Notes: generated by a model not told the origin, from the sequence alone. 64,000 bases of DNA from Melioribacteraceae bacterium (GCA_016342755.1 JAEINS010000014.1:52532-116531); one strand, 5' to 3'; positions 17,451 through 26,817 are shown, counted from the stretch's first letter. Numbers and translations: made by a program.

Positions 17451-17462
17451 TTCAATACCTCT

Positions 17463-19019
17463 TTATTTATTCGGTTCTAATGGTATATTTATAATAGCTT
17501 TTGTTCCTACTCCAATTTCAGAGTCGAATTCTAAAGTACCATTGTGGTTCATAATAATTTTTTTTGATACTGATAAACCTAATCCGGTTCCTCCATAATC
17601 ACGTTTTGTTGTGAAAAATGGATCTGTTATTTTTTTTATGTTCGATCTATCGATACCGCAACCTTCATCTTCAACAATAATTTCTACAAGTTTGCTTTCT
17701 TTATTATAATCAGTTTTAACAGTAATCGCTTTATTTTTATCTTTTAATGAATGACAACTATTCTGGATCAGATTTATTACTACCTGTTCAATTTGCTGAT
17801 AATTACAATTAACAAATGGAATATCATCCTTTAATTCGAGCCTGAAGTTGTTTGTAGCTTTCTTAATTGTGTTATTTATAAGCATAATTGCCGCATTAAT
17901 TATATCATTTATTTTTACTTCTTTAAAATTCTTCTCAGGATTATGTCTTGCAAAATCTTTTAACTCCTCAACAATTCTTTTAATTCTTCTTGCACCATCT
18001 TCAATTCCTTCTAATAAAATTGGGAATGATTCCCTTATTTTTGAAAATTTGAGTCTGTTTCCAATAAAAAAATCACCGTTAACTTCATAATGTTTATCTA
18101 GAATTGGAGCAACACTTTCCCATGTTTTTCTCATAATTGGAACATTAAGCATTATAAAATTATTCGGATTGTTTATTTCATGAGCTACACCGGAAACTAA
18201 AGTGCCAAGCGCAACCATTTTATCTGCCTGTATAAGCTGTTCCTGATGAATTTTTTCTCTCTCTCTGGCTTTCTTTTCTTCCGTTATATCATTTTTTATT
18301 GATATAAAAAAGTTTATCTCGTTTTTTGAATTAAAGACCGGAGTAATAACCTGAAATTCTGTATAACAACTTTCATCTTTTCGCCTATTTACAATTTCAC
18401 CGGACCAAATTTCACCAGCTAATATTGTTTTCCACATATTTTCAAAGAACTCATTATCATGTTTACCCGAATTTAGGACGCTCGTTTTTTTATAAATCAA
18501 ATCATCTTTAGAATAACCGGTGATTTTTGTAAATGCTGAATTTATCCAGACAATGGCACTGTCTTTATTAGTTATTACAATTCCATTGTCGCTTGCCTGT
18601 AAAGCTATATCCTGAAGCGCAAGATTCTCTTTATCCCTAATATTATCAGTTACATCTTTATCAAGTATTATGGAACCAGAAAAAACACCTTCTCTGTTTT
18701 CTAAAGGAAAGCTTTCCCTGTCAACAATAATTATAGAACCATCTTTTTTAACTATTTCAATTTCTTCCGATACAGTTTTTAATTCCCGCAATTTTTTCAA
18801 ATTATCTAAAAAATATTGCTGTGAATCCGGACTAAGAATATCAGATATCATTCTGCCAGTTAAATCATCTTTTTTATATTGATATAAAAGCTCAGTTTTA
18901 TCATTACATTTAAGAACAATTCCATTAGTATCTACAACAAATGCCGCATCCGCATAATTAAAAACAATTTCAAACTTATTAACTAAATCATTCTCATTTA
19001 TTTTCTCTAAAATATTCAT
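17463..19019 (-). CDS. PAS-PAS sensor histidine kinase, NtrB-like
   Basis: 518 residues, soluble. Two PAS domains (about 15-120 and 135-255, with PAC segments), then the H-box LVSGVAHEINNPNN with His near 280, a long dimerisation helix and an HATPase domain (QQIEQVVINLIQNSCHSL, DEGCGID, GTGLGLSVSKKI). The HEINNP form is typical of kinases that pair with sigma-54-dependent regulators, and the next gene is one. The stimulus is unknown; the lack of membrane segments implies an internal signal. Confidence 0.93.
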   Translation of the reverse strand: MNILEKINENDLVNKFEIVFNYADAAFVVDTNGIVLKCNDKTELLYQYKKDDLTGRMISDILSPDSQQYFLDNLKKLRELKTVSEEIEIVKKDGSIIIVDRESFPLENREGVFSGSIILDKDVTDNIRDKENLALQDIALQASDNGIVITNKDSAIVWINSAFTKITGYSKDDLIYKKTSVLNSGKHDNEFFENMWKTILAGEIWSGEIVNRRKDESCYTEFQVITPVFNSKNEINFFISIKNDITEEKKAREREKIHQEQLIQADKMVALGTLVSGVAHEINNPNNFIMLNVPIMRKTWESVAPILDKHYEVNGDFFIGNRLKFSKIRESFPILLEGIEDGARRIKRIVEELKDFARHNPEKNFKEVKINDIINAAIMLINNTIKKATNNFRLELKDDIPFVNCNYQQIEQVVINLIQNSCHSLKDKNKAITVKTDYNKESKLVEIIVEDEGCGIDRSNIKKITDPFFTTKRDYGGTGLGLSVSKKIIMNHNGTLEFDSEIGVGTKAIINIPLEPNK

Positions 19020-19195
19020 ACTAACATATCATCACTTGTCGTAACATTATTGTAATTTAATTTCTTTATTTAAAGAAACATTTACACATTTGTAAAAAGA
19101 CTGTTTATTTCCATACAGTGGATATATTGAGGTTTGTAAAGATTTCGGAATTTTTTTTGATTTTTTGTAAAGAAGAATTTAAAAAACGGGAATTT

Positions 19196-19822
19196 TTATA
19201 AGTTTTTGTAAAAAGTATCCGGATTTTCTATGCTTTTTTCAAATCCCACTTTTAAAAGATATTTTATATGAACCGGAATTTTAGATTTTGCAATAATTCT
19301 TTTAATACCATCCGATTTAAAATATTCCGACTCATTAGAAAAAACATATTGCGCGTTCTCTAAATCTCTATAGTCGGGAATAGCATAATCCAGAATTATC
19401 TGAATATCAGTTGCAGATTTTTTTTCGTATACAACAATTCCAACAGGCAAAAGATTTCTTAAAATAAATATATGTTTACGGGAATCAACTTCGGAATGTA
19501 AAAAATTGGGAAAGAACTTTAGAATATCGTTTTTATGAAATGAGAAAAACTTTTCTAAAAATTTATTATCCGATTTAACCGGCAGCAAACTAAAATAATC
19601 TTTCTGTTTGTACATTTGCAAAAGATAATAAATATCAACAACAGCAATAAATCCGTTAAGAATAAAAACCGGATAAGCTTCAACTAATAATCCGTAAATT
19701 GAAAATACTGAAGCACCAACCAGGTTAATCCATCTTAATCGTAAAATATTTTTCATCATAAGAGAAACCGCAACTAAAACAGATCCGCAATAACCAAAGA
19801 CTTCTAGTAAATTAAATTCCAT
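19196..19822 (-). CDS. YgjV-family inner membrane protein
   Basis: 208 residues. The first 90 contain three to four hydrophobic helices (LLEVFGYCGSVLVAVSLMM, INLVGASVFSIYGLLVE, VFILNGFIAVVDIYYLL) in the pattern of the YgjV family of small membrane proteins. The C-terminal 110 residues are a soluble extension with a fold resembling an acetyltransferase-like beta region, which I cannot name with certainty. The start ATG is divergent from the patatin gene with about 90 bases between. The role is unknown. Confidence 0.75.
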   Translation of the reverse strand: MEFNLLEVFGYCGSVLVAVSLMMKNILRLRWINLVGASVFSIYGLLVEAYPVFILNGFIAVVDIYYLLQMYKQKDYFSLLPVKSDNKFLEKFFSFHKNDILKFFPNFLHSEVDSRKHIFILRNLLPVGIVVYEKKSATDIQIILDYAIPDYRDLENAQYVFSNESEYFKSDGIKRIIAKSKIPVHIKYLLKVGFEKSIENPDTFYKNL

Positions 19823-19915
19823 AAAACTACCTTAGTTTATTATTAACATTTCTTTGATATTAAATTTTTATATATCTTGAACATATAAAATACTATTAAA
19901 TCATCTTTATTAAAA

Positions 19916-20740
19916 ATGAAAAAAATTGGATTGGCTTTAGGAGCTGGCGGAGCACGCGGATTAGCGCAGATTGTAATTTTAGAAGCTTTTGAAGAACTTG
20001 GAATAAAACCCTCTATAATTTCCGGCACCAGTATTGGTGCAATTATCGGAGCATTATACGCTTCAGGCGTATCGCCGGAAGAAATGAAAACTATCGTGAA
20101 GGATGTAATTTTTACAAAGAATGTGAAATTCTGGGAATTGCATAAAAAAAATGACCTTTTGAAAATGATGAACTTTGTCGCACCTAATATTTCACCAGGC
20201 GGACTTATAAAAAGTGATAGATTTATGAATTTTCTGAGTGATTATATAAAAGTTTCTACATTGGAAAAATTGGATATTCCTTTAAAAGTTATAGCAACTG
20301 ACTATTGGAATAAAAACGAAGTGGTTTTGGAAAGAGGAAATTTACTTCAATCAATAAAAGCAAGTTTTTCGCTGCCAGGGTTGTTTTCGCCGGTTGAGTT
20401 AAATAAGACTCTATTAATTGATGGCGGAATGGTGAATCCGCTTCCGTACGATGTTATAAAAAATGATTGTGATATTACAGTTGCAATTGATGTTTCCGCA
20501 AGTAAATCGAGAAAAGGCAACTCAATTCCTTCTTCTTATGAGATGCTTTTTTCAGCGTTTCAGATTATGCAAAATTCAATTGTTAATGAAAAGATAAAAC
20601 GGGTTAAGCCTTCAATTCACATTAAAACAAATATAATGAATATTAGAGTTCACGAATTTATGAAAGTGGATTCAATTTTTGAGGAAGCAAAAGTTGCTAA
20701 AAAAAGATTAAAGAAAAAGTTAGCCGCTTTAATATCTTAA
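19916..20740 (+). CDS. Patatin-like phospholipase (RssA/NTE type)
   Basis: A 274-residue Ser-Asp dyad lipid acyl hydrolase. The oxyanion loop is GLALGAGGARGLAQ, the nucleophile sits in GTSIG and the catalytic Asp in LIDGGMVNPLPYDV, all in the proper order and spacing for bacterial patatins. There is no signal peptide, so it acts in the cytoplasm or at the inner face of the membrane, hydrolysing phospholipid acyl esters. ATG start at 19916. It is transcribed alone; the next gene is convergent. Confidence 0.93.
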   Translation: MKKIGLALGAGGARGLAQIVILEAFEELGIKPSIISGTSIGAIIGALYASGVSPEEMKTIVKDVIFTKNVKFWELHKKNDLLKMMNFVAPNISPGGLIKSDRFMNFLSDYIKVSTLEKLDIPLKVIATDYWNKNEVVLERGNLLQSIKASFSLPGLFSPVELNKTLLIDGGMVNPLPYDVIKNDCDITVAIDVSASKSRKGNSIPSSYEMLFSAFQIMQNSIVNEKIKRVKPSIHIKTNIMNIRVHEFMKVDSIFEEAKVAKKRLKKKLAALIS

Positions 20741-20858
20741 TTGATTTTTTGTATTCAGCAAGCTGCGTATTTTTCTTATTTGTAATAACTTAGAGTTTTC
20801 TGTTAAAGTGACTTTTATTAGATTATTGGTCATTTAGAAAGCATTTAAATCTAAAAAC

Positions 20859-21233
20859 TTATCTATTTAATTTCTTAATTCTTGTTCTAATTGAAGAAAC
20901 TATTTCTTCTGAACTAAAGGGTTTTATAATATAATCATCTGCTCCCAGATTCATTCCAAATCTTACATCTTCCATGGAATTATTTGCAGATAAGAATATA
21001 AAAGCAAATTTAGAATTAATAGACTTTTTCTGTAATCCGGCTAATAAATCGTAACCGCTGCCTTCCGGCATTTTTATATCAGAAAGAACTACATCGGGAG
21101 CATGCTCTTTAAATAAACGGAATGCGTACTCAATTGAGGAAGATTCAAAAGTCTGATATCCTTCATCAATTAAAATCGCCGCAATTTCTTCGCGTACGGG
21201 TTCGTTATCTTCAACTATTAATATTTTTTTCAT
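20859..21233 (-). CDS. Single-domain response regulator
   Basis: 124 residues, receiver only: E8-D9, D52 (VLSDIKMPEGSGYD), Ser in FIFLSA and Lys in IIKPFS, all conserved. It lies 93 bases after the REC-LytTR gene at 21327, completing a kinase / REC-LytTR / REC cassette. The same three-gene set occurs at 48323-52491. Without an output domain it may relay or buffer phosphate from the kinase at 22071. Confidence 0.88.
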   Translation of the reverse strand: MKKILIVEDNEPVREEIAAILIDEGYQTFESSSIEYAFRLFKEHAPDVVLSDIKMPEGSGYDLLAGLQKKSINSKFAFIFLSANNSMEDVRFGMNLGADDYIIKPFSSEEIVSSIRTRIKKLNR

Positions 21234-21326
21234 AACATAATTTTATTTTCAACAAAACTATGCATAATCAATAATATTTTTTATAAGATTAAGATAAGCG
21301 TGTTAATATTGAGATGAGAAACTAAT

Positions 21327-22067
21327 TTAGAAGATTTCTTTCATTTTAGCGTAATAGCGCGAACTAACAACAATATCATCTTTAGAATGCTGCAAATAAG
21401 CCTTATAGGTATATTTAGTCCACTTTTCAATTTTTATTAGAAACTCTAAATTAATAATAGTAGAACGATGAATTCTGATAAATGAATTTGACGGTAAAAT
21501 TCTTTCCCATGCCTTAAGCAGTTTCCTGGTTATAATTTTCTCATCATTATTTGTATGTATGTGCGAATAATCGCCAAAAGAAGTGATATAAACAATATTC
21601 TTAAATTTTACTATTTTAGGAGTTTTTCCGTCAGCAATAAAAATATAATCTTTTTTCTCTTCATTATTTGTTTTTTGCGTAACGTTTGAATTTACGAACT
21701 GACTCTTTTTCAATCTTGTTTCAATCGCGTTTATTAAATCATCCGATTTCACCGGTTTAGGAAGATAATCATCAGCACCCAATTCCATTCCCTTTCTTAA
21801 ATCTTTGTATTCACCTTTTGCGGTTAAAAATATAAATGGAATTCTTGCAAACTCTTCATTTTCCATAATTTTTTCTAATACCTGATAACCATCCATTCCC
21901 GGCATCATAATATCGCACAAAATAAGATCAGGCATTATTTTTTCAATCAGTTTTAATGCTTCTTCTCCTTCACTTACCGCATAAACATCATATCCCTTTA
22001 TAGCCAGAATATCTTTTATCGCAATTCGTATTTTATATTCATCTTCAATTAGGAGTATTTTTTTCAT
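21327..22067 (-). CDS. LytTR-family response regulator
   Basis: 246 residues: a receiver (D52 in LILCDIMMPGMDGYQ, Lys in LPKPVKS) followed by a LytTR DNA-binding domain (about 150-246) with SFGDYSHIHT, SFIRIHRSTIINLEF and SSRYYAKMKEIF. LytTR domains bind paired direct repeats in promoters. Its gene is three bases after the kinase at 22071. LytTR regulators usually pair with membrane-bound LytS-type kinases, so pairing with a soluble HisKA kinase is less usual. It is strongly similar to the product of 48834-49601. Confidence 0.92.
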   Translation of the reverse strand: MKKILLIEDEYKIRIAIKDILAIKGYDVYAVSEGEEALKLIEKIMPDLILCDIMMPGMDGYQVLEKIMENEEFARIPFIFLTAKGEYKDLRKGMELGADDYLPKPVKSDDLINAIETRLKKSQFVNSNVTQKTNNEEKKDYIFIADGKTPKIVKFKNIVYITSFGDYSHIHTNNDEKIITRKLLKAWERILPSNSFIRIHRSTIINLEFLIKIEKWTKYTYKAYLQHSKDDIVVSSRYYAKMKEIF

Positions 22068-22070
22068 AAT

Positions 22071-23576
22071 CTAATTAACCGGAATTTTAACAATAAATTT
22101 TGTGCCTTTATCTTCTTCACTAAAATATTCAATTTCTCCGTTATGCAATTCAACGGCTTTTTTTACAATTGATAAACCTAAACCATGACCCTGTACGTTT
22201 TTTATGTTGCCAGCTCTAAAAAATGGCTCAAATAAACTTTCCTGATCCTTTTTTGGTATACCAATACCATTATCGATAATTGTTACTATTATTTTAGTTT
22301 CTTTTTCTTCAATCCAAAAGTTTATTATACTTCCCTTGCCCGCATATTTAATTGCGTTTGAAAGTAAATTTGCAATAATTTTCCTAAGTAGTTTAATATC
22401 TAGTTTATACTTACGCTTTTTACAAGCATATTTATAATCAAGTATTTTAATTTCTTCGCCTGATAAAAAGAATTCCTGATATATGCCGTCACAAAATTTT
22501 TTGAAATCAAATTCTTCAGGATAAAAAACTAATTTACCGGAATCTACTTTTGTAACGGTTAAAACGTCCTCAATTAAGCCATTTAAGAAACTTACTGAAT
22601 CTTTTATATTCTCGATATGTCTTTCACTTATCCTGCGATTTGGGTTTTCTAACAGCATTTCTAAAACTTCCGTTGAAGACAACACTGCCGTTAACGGAGT
22701 TCTAAACTCGTGTGAAGCTGTTGAAATAAATCTTGATTTAATTTCATTTAAATCAATTTCCCTTTCAAATGCCTTCTTAATCTCGGTTTCGGCTTCAAGT
22801 CTTTTTAACGCACTTGTAAGAATTGTTGTAAAAAGTTTTAGATGATTTATAATCTCTTCTTCCAGGATCATATTTTTTTTGAAAGTTTCGAAACATAAAA
22901 AGCCAAAAATAACTCCATTATATAAAAGAGGTAAAATCAGTTTAGAGGAATTAACATCTGAAATGTTTTTATTATTCAGATAAATGGAATTTACTTCTAA
23001 CTCCTTACTATTTTGCTGTACATATTCTAAAGCAGTCTCAATAATTCTATTTTTTGCATTCTCATATTTTTCAGAACACCAAAACAATTCAGAATCTCCA
23101 TCTTTAATTAGGTAAACAGCATCGGCTCCAATAAGTTCACCAATAATTTTAAGTGAAAAGTATATGTGATCATCTATTTGGGAAATTGGGAGACTTATAA
23201 AATTTTTCGCGAATATTAATATTTTAGATTCTAAGCTGATCTGTTCAGAAAGTTTTTTTTTAATTATTTTTTCTCCCGATATATTCTCTCCGACTAAATA
23301 AATCTTATCATTTTTAAATTTGACATTCCATTTGTACCATTTGCTTTCACCATCATAAATTTCGAAGATATTATCTTCTTTTATAGTTTTAAGTTTTTCA
23401 AAAAAGCTCAAATTTAACCCTATAGTCTGCAAATTTTTATTTGTATAATTTGTAATGGAATTATTTAGAAGCAGCTTAAAATTATCCGAATGGAATTCAA
23501 TTTTGTACGATTTATCAAGAATTAGATAAATATTGTCAGATGCATTTACTAATTCGTTTATTTGTTCTAAGTTCAT
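22071..23576 (-). CDS. PAS-GAF sensor histidine kinase
   Basis: 501 residues: an N-terminal PAS-like region (1-110), a GAF-like region (about 130-275), a HisKA domain with FISTASHEFRTPLTAVLSS (His near 290) and an HATPase domain (ANLLSNAIKYAG, DNGIGIPKKDQ, GHGLGLSIVKKAVELHNG). It is the first gene of the cassette with the LytTR regulator. The H-box and surrounding residues closely match the larger kinase at 49603, as expected for duplicated circuits. No membrane helix is present; the stimulus is internal and unknown. Confidence 0.92.
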   Translation of the reverse strand: MNLEQINELVNASDNIYLILDKSYKIEFHSDNFKLLLNNSITNYTNKNLQTIGLNLSFFEKLKTIKEDNIFEIYDGESKWYKWNVKFKNDKIYLVGENISGEKIIKKKLSEQISLESKILIFAKNFISLPISQIDDHIYFSLKIIGELIGADAVYLIKDGDSELFWCSEKYENAKNRIIETALEYVQQNSKELEVNSIYLNNKNISDVNSSKLILPLLYNGVIFGFLCFETFKKNMILEEEIINHLKLFTTILTSALKRLEAETEIKKAFEREIDLNEIKSRFISTASHEFRTPLTAVLSSTEVLEMLLENPNRRISERHIENIKDSVSFLNGLIEDVLTVTKVDSGKLVFYPEEFDFKKFCDGIYQEFFLSGEEIKILDYKYACKKRKYKLDIKLLRKIIANLLSNAIKYAGKGSIINFWIEEKETKIIVTIIDNGIGIPKKDQESLFEPFFRAGNIKNVQGHGLGLSIVKKAVELHNGEIEYFSEEDKGTKFIVKIPVN

Positions 23577-23903
23577 ACCGGCTAAGATCTGTTAATCTAA
23601 GTTATTATTATCGTATTAAATCTGTTTTTTTTTAATATCATTTAACTTAGTTATTCTAAAGTCGTTATAAGTATTTTGTTTTTTGTGTACTCTAATTGCG
23701 GTTAATTTAACCTTTAACGCACTTTAAAGTTGTGCTGCTTTAAAAAACAAAAAACACACTTACAGTTTACATTGCAAGTGTGTTTTTTTACTAACTAAGG
23801 ATAGGAGATCCTTTAATTATAAATATTTTATGTGATTACTATAAGGCAAAAAAGTTCGGTCTTAAAATTGCTTTTCTTTAATCTTATTTAGATGACAAAA
23901 ATA
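23577..23903. other. Intergenic region
   Basis: 327 bases between the kinase start and the epimerase stop. It holds the strong hairpin at 23749-23788, listed separately, and presumably the promoter of the 22071-20859 cassette. I see no open frame and no other repeat. Confidence 0.5.
23749..23788 (-). terminator. Terminator after the tagaturonate epimerase gene
   Basis: The 13-bp arms AAAAAACACACTT and AAGTGTGTTTTTT enclose a 14-nt loop, with T-rich DNA beyond the stem on both strands. It is about 115 bases past the stop of the minus-strand epimerase gene and could also work in the opposite direction. Confidence 0.75.
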
Positions 23904-25157
23904 CTAAATGAATATTGGTTTTATGTGTCTTTCTAATATATTATAGGCTACGTTACTGCCTACTTCCTTTTTATATTTCAATAATAGATCTATATAGTCA
24001 CTTCCATTTTCAGCCGCAATTTTATATGCTACATGAATTAGCTGCCTAAAATGAACGTTATAATCTTCACATCCTAAATTGTGTTCCAATGTTTTAGAAA
24101 ACTTTTCACTCGTCCACAAGTTAACTTCAGAAACTGTCGGGAGTTTTGTCTCATCAATATCGATAACTGTTGAATATGGAGAAGTAAGTTCAAAAAACCT
24201 TTCTCTGGCACTAGAATAAACTTCTTGTGCAAACTTTAATCCGTCTCCGCCCTGCTGCGATAAACCTATTACTTCTTCAAGCCAGGTTGTTCCCGCTGTT
24301 TTAACATGTAAACCAATATCATGTTTTTTTATTAGTTTATTCATTATTGGATAAATATCAAATTTATCGCTTCCCGAATGAACACTTAATTTTAATCCAT
24401 CAGGAAACCCAAATTCCGCAATTGCATATTTTAATACTAAAATATCTTCATCAAATTCTTTTTCAAATTTATTTAGATCTCCAACATAATTAACTCCTTT
24501 ATTAAAACGTCCGTTAAATTTAGGAGCAATTGTGTTAACCGGAACACCTTCCATACTTAAACCAGAGAGAATAAAAAACATTTCAATCGGAGTCTGGGAT
24601 TCTTCAGTTTCATCCATGGAAACTTCAATAACGTAACTATCATCTTTTTTATTTTCTTTAATAATTTTATACAGCTTTGAAGCATGTATTACAGCGGTCA
24701 AATATTTTTTAGCAATATTGCAAAGCATTTCTTCTGTAATATTATAAACTTCTTTTATACCGGGTATAACTAAGTTTCCAATATATTTAGAATTAAATTC
24801 AAGAAAGCTTTGTAATTCTGCATCTTCTATTGGAGCACCAATATAATCGGCAACATCAATTGTAAAAAAGTCACACGATCCAATAAACTGATCAATTATT
24901 TTAGCATTTACATGATCAGCATCAACAAAATATGAATAACTCCAGCCAAGCTTATTTACAGCTTTATCCACCGCAATCCTTGTATCCATTGGTTTACTGC
25001 CAATAGTTGTATGTTCGCGATATGACTTATTCCATACCGGAGTAATATCGCATCCAAATTTATTTTTTGCTTCTATAATAGCTTTTAACTGCGCTTCTGC
25101 CTGGCAATTAAACCTATCGCCCACTCCAAAGGAATACTTTCCTAACATATTATTCAC
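23904..25157 (-). CDS. uxaE: Tagaturonate epimerase family protein
   Basis: 417 residues matching the UxaE family, which interconverts tagaturonate and fructuronate in hexuronate breakdown, as described in Thermotoga. Family landmarks seen are FGVGDRFNCQAEAQL, FVDADHVNAK, FFTIDVADYIG, VSMDETEESQTP, LSVHSGSDKFDIYP, HVKTAGTTWLEE and HFRQLIHVAYKIA. Several His/Asp residues there are likely metal ligands. The GTG at 25157 has GGAG close upstream; the ATG three codons in is an alternative. There are no other hexuronate genes in the window, so its pathway partners lie elsewhere. Confidence 0.88.
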   Translation of the reverse strand: MNNMLGKYSFGVGDRFNCQAEAQLKAIIEAKNKFGCDITPVWNKSYREHTTIGSKPMDTRIAVDKAVNKLGWSYSYFVDADHVNAKIIDQFIGSCDFFTIDVADYIGAPIEDAELQSFLEFNSKYIGNLVIPGIKEVYNITEEMLCNIAKKYLTAVIHASKLYKIIKENKKDDSYVIEVSMDETEESQTPIEMFFILSGLSMEGVPVNTIAPKFNGRFNKGVNYVGDLNKFEKEFDEDILVLKYAIAEFGFPDGLKLSVHSGSDKFDIYPIMNKLIKKHDIGLHVKTAGTTWLEEVIGLSQQGGDGLKFAQEVYSSARERFFELTSPYSTVIDIDETKLPTVSEVNLWTSEKFSKTLEHNLGCEDYNVHFRQLIHVAYKIAAENGSDYIDLLLKYKKEVGSNVAYNILERHIKPIFI

Positions 25158-25249
25158 TTCTCTCCATCTAATAAAATTTTCTTACTTTGGTCTGTACATA
25201 TAATTGAGACTAAATTACTAATATGTATTGCTAAATTCAAACATCTATA

Positions 25250-25418
25250 TTATTTCTTAGGTGTTAAATAATCAATAGTTGCACCAATGGATAAATCCAT
25301 TGGTAACCAGGTTTGTCCGGTTGTAAGTTTTCCTAAAAGTATTGGTTTACCCGGTATTGGTTTTAAAGGGAATATAAAGGATCGGCAGTCTGCTGTGAAA
25401 TTCTAATTTATCCGCCGT
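25250..25418 (-). pseudogene. C-terminal gene remnant overlapping the left 144-bp repeat
   Basis: On the minus strand a short frame between two stops encodes GKPILLGKLTTGQTWLPMDL and ends TIDYLTPKK at a TAA (25252-25250). It has no start codon with a ribosome binding site and is cut by an in-frame TAG near its 5' end. The right-hand copy of the repeat has the same inner frame but a different end (IGAKSSHT). It may be a gene fragment carried by a dispersed repeat or simply open by chance; the parent gene is not recognised. Confidence 0.35.
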
Positions 25419-25422
25419 TTTG
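25279..25422 (+). repeat. Left copy of a 144-bp perfect direct repeat flanking the CRISPR-Cas locus
   Basis: This stretch is identical, base for base as far as I can read, to 38025-38168 and in the same orientation. The two copies are about 12.6 kb apart and enclose exactly the CRISPR array, all cas genes and the ancillary genes. This copy stops seven bases before the first CRISPR-repeat remnant (25429). Homologous recombination between the copies could delete the locus. Confidence 0.9.
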
Positions 25423-25428
25423 TTGGAC

Positions 25429-26352
25429 AATCAAAACTGAAGTAGTGAAGGGTAATGAGTAAAGGAGTGTTCCAATTCTAACTCATCACCCATTACCGTT
25501 TACCCATCACTGTTTTACGTTCCAATTCTAACATAGTCTAATCAAAACGCAAGCTATTTATTTGTCTGTAATGGTTACAAATAGGTTCCAATTCTAACAT
25601 AGTCTAATCAAAACTTAAAACAAGGAGAACGAAATGAGTGAATTTATAATTTTGTTCCAATTCTAACATAGTCTAATCAAAACTACAAAACGATTATGAG
25701 ACAGAACAAACCGGCACAAGTTCCAATTCTAACATAGTCTAATCAAAACTGCTAAAGAAAAAGCAATTAAAAAAGAAATAGAAAGGTTCCAATTCTAACA
25801 TAGTCTAATCAAAACAAGTTGATGAAAAGTTTGAAGAAGGTAGCGACAAGTTCCAATTCTAACATAGTCTAATCAAAACTGTATGGTAAATTCTTTATTG
25901 CTAATCTTCATAATGTTCCAATTCTAACATAGTCTAATCAAAACGATAAATTTATGCAATGTATCTATCCTTTGATTGATGCGTTCCAATTCTAACATAG
26001 TCTAATCAAAACCGACTGCGACTGCGGTTACAGCAACCGCAATAGGTTTATGTTCCAATTCTAACATAGTCTAATCAAAACAGCACGCGTTCCAAGTTGA
26101 AGGGCACAGAGGAATTTACGGGTTCCAATTCTAACATAGTCTAATCAAAACCAATGCTTAAAAGCGGGCAAATAACAAAAGCTAGTATAGTTCCAATTCT
26201 AACATAGTCTAATCAAAACTAGATAAAAAGACAAAAAGGAAAGCGTTATATAGTTCCAATTCTAACATAGTCTAATCAAAACTACCTGTTCTTAAACTAT
26301 GGTTGGCACAATTAAACAATAAGTTCCAATTCTAACATAGTCTAATCAAAAC
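25429..26352 (-). CRISPR. Type III-A CRISPR array, 13 intact repeats and 12 spacers plus a decayed distal end
   Basis: The 30-bp repeats begin at 25519, 25585, 25654, 25720, 25786, 25850, 25915, 25983, 26052, 26122, 26190, 26253 and 26323; as read on the plus strand each starts GTTCCAATTCTAACATAG and ends CTAATCAAAAC. Spacers are 33 to 40 bases. Read on the minus strand the repeat starts GTTTTGATTAG and ends ATTGGAAC, close to the ATTGAAAC 5' handle left by Cas6 in many systems. Transcription is therefore from the cas2 side and the newest spacer is 26283-26322. At the far end only pieces remain: a 9-nt repeat tail at 25429 and a 14-nt repeat head at 25469, each followed by spacer-like DNA. 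Confidence 0.97.
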
Positions 26353-26535
26353 AGTCCAAAACTAATCAAAATCGGGGTGTAAGTCAAGAAAACAGCTCAA
26401 AAACAAAGAATTGCCGGTCAGCTTTTTTTTCGTCATTTCAGAAGACAAAAACCCGTTTTTAGCCTAAAAACGAATACTAAGTGATAGAAACCCTGTTTTT
26501 TTTTGAGACCGGCAATATACTAATTTGAAAATAAA
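26353..26535 (-). promoter_or_regulatory. CRISPR leader with nested inverted repeats
   Basis: The 183 bases between the cas2 stop and the first repeat are AT-rich, as leaders are. An outer inverted repeat ATTGCCGGTC (26410-26419) / GACCGGCAAT (26507-26516) is exact over 10 bp. Inside it lies a near-perfect palindrome with arms CGTTTTTAG and CTAAAAACG (26454-26472) and several long T/A runs. The array promoter should lie here; some of the structure may instead terminate the cas1-cas2 transcript. Beside the first repeat a partial repeat end (CTAATCAAAAT, about 26361) is visible. Confidence 0.7.
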
Positions 26536-26817
26536 TTAAATAAAGAAAGATATTTGGTTTTTCTCTAAACCAATAGTATTTTTCTTTAACAATTCCGGCA
26601 TTCTAATAGAGTAAACTAAAACCGCGTCTTCATTTTTGTTTATAATACTCTTAATTTCTGCCGAAAAATCTCTAAATTGTACAGCGGTAAGTTCGCCTTC
26701 GAAAACAGATTTTTGAACCCAGAACAAATATTTCCGGCAAATTTTTAAAGCACGCGGTAATCTCTTAGGTTCTTTAATATCGTAAGTAACAATGTAAAAC
26801 ATAGTTTTTTTTACCAT
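26536..26817 (-). CDS. cas2: CRISPR adaptation protein Cas2
   Basis: 93 residues with the small ferredoxin-like fold of Cas2. It contains YIVTYDIKEPKRL with the conserved Asp of the first strand, VQKSVFEGELT (the Cas2 SVFxGxLT motif) and a closing strand pattern. With Cas1 it integrates new spacers at the leader end of the array, which begins 183 bases downstream. Its start overlaps the cas1 stop by seven bases. An internal Met six codons in is a second possible start. Confidence 0.95.
   Translation of the reverse strand: MVKKTMFYIVTYDIKEPKRLPRALKICRKYLFWVQKSVFEGELTAVQFRDFSAEIKSIINKNEDAVLVYSIRMPELLKKNTIGLEKNQISFFI

Noticed and set aside
26082..26121. Extra partial CRISPR repeat inside a spacer (GCGTTCCAAGTT)
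   Set aside because: Only seven bases agree with the repeat start (GTTCCAA) and the flanking repeats are at normal spacing; chance likeness in a spacer.
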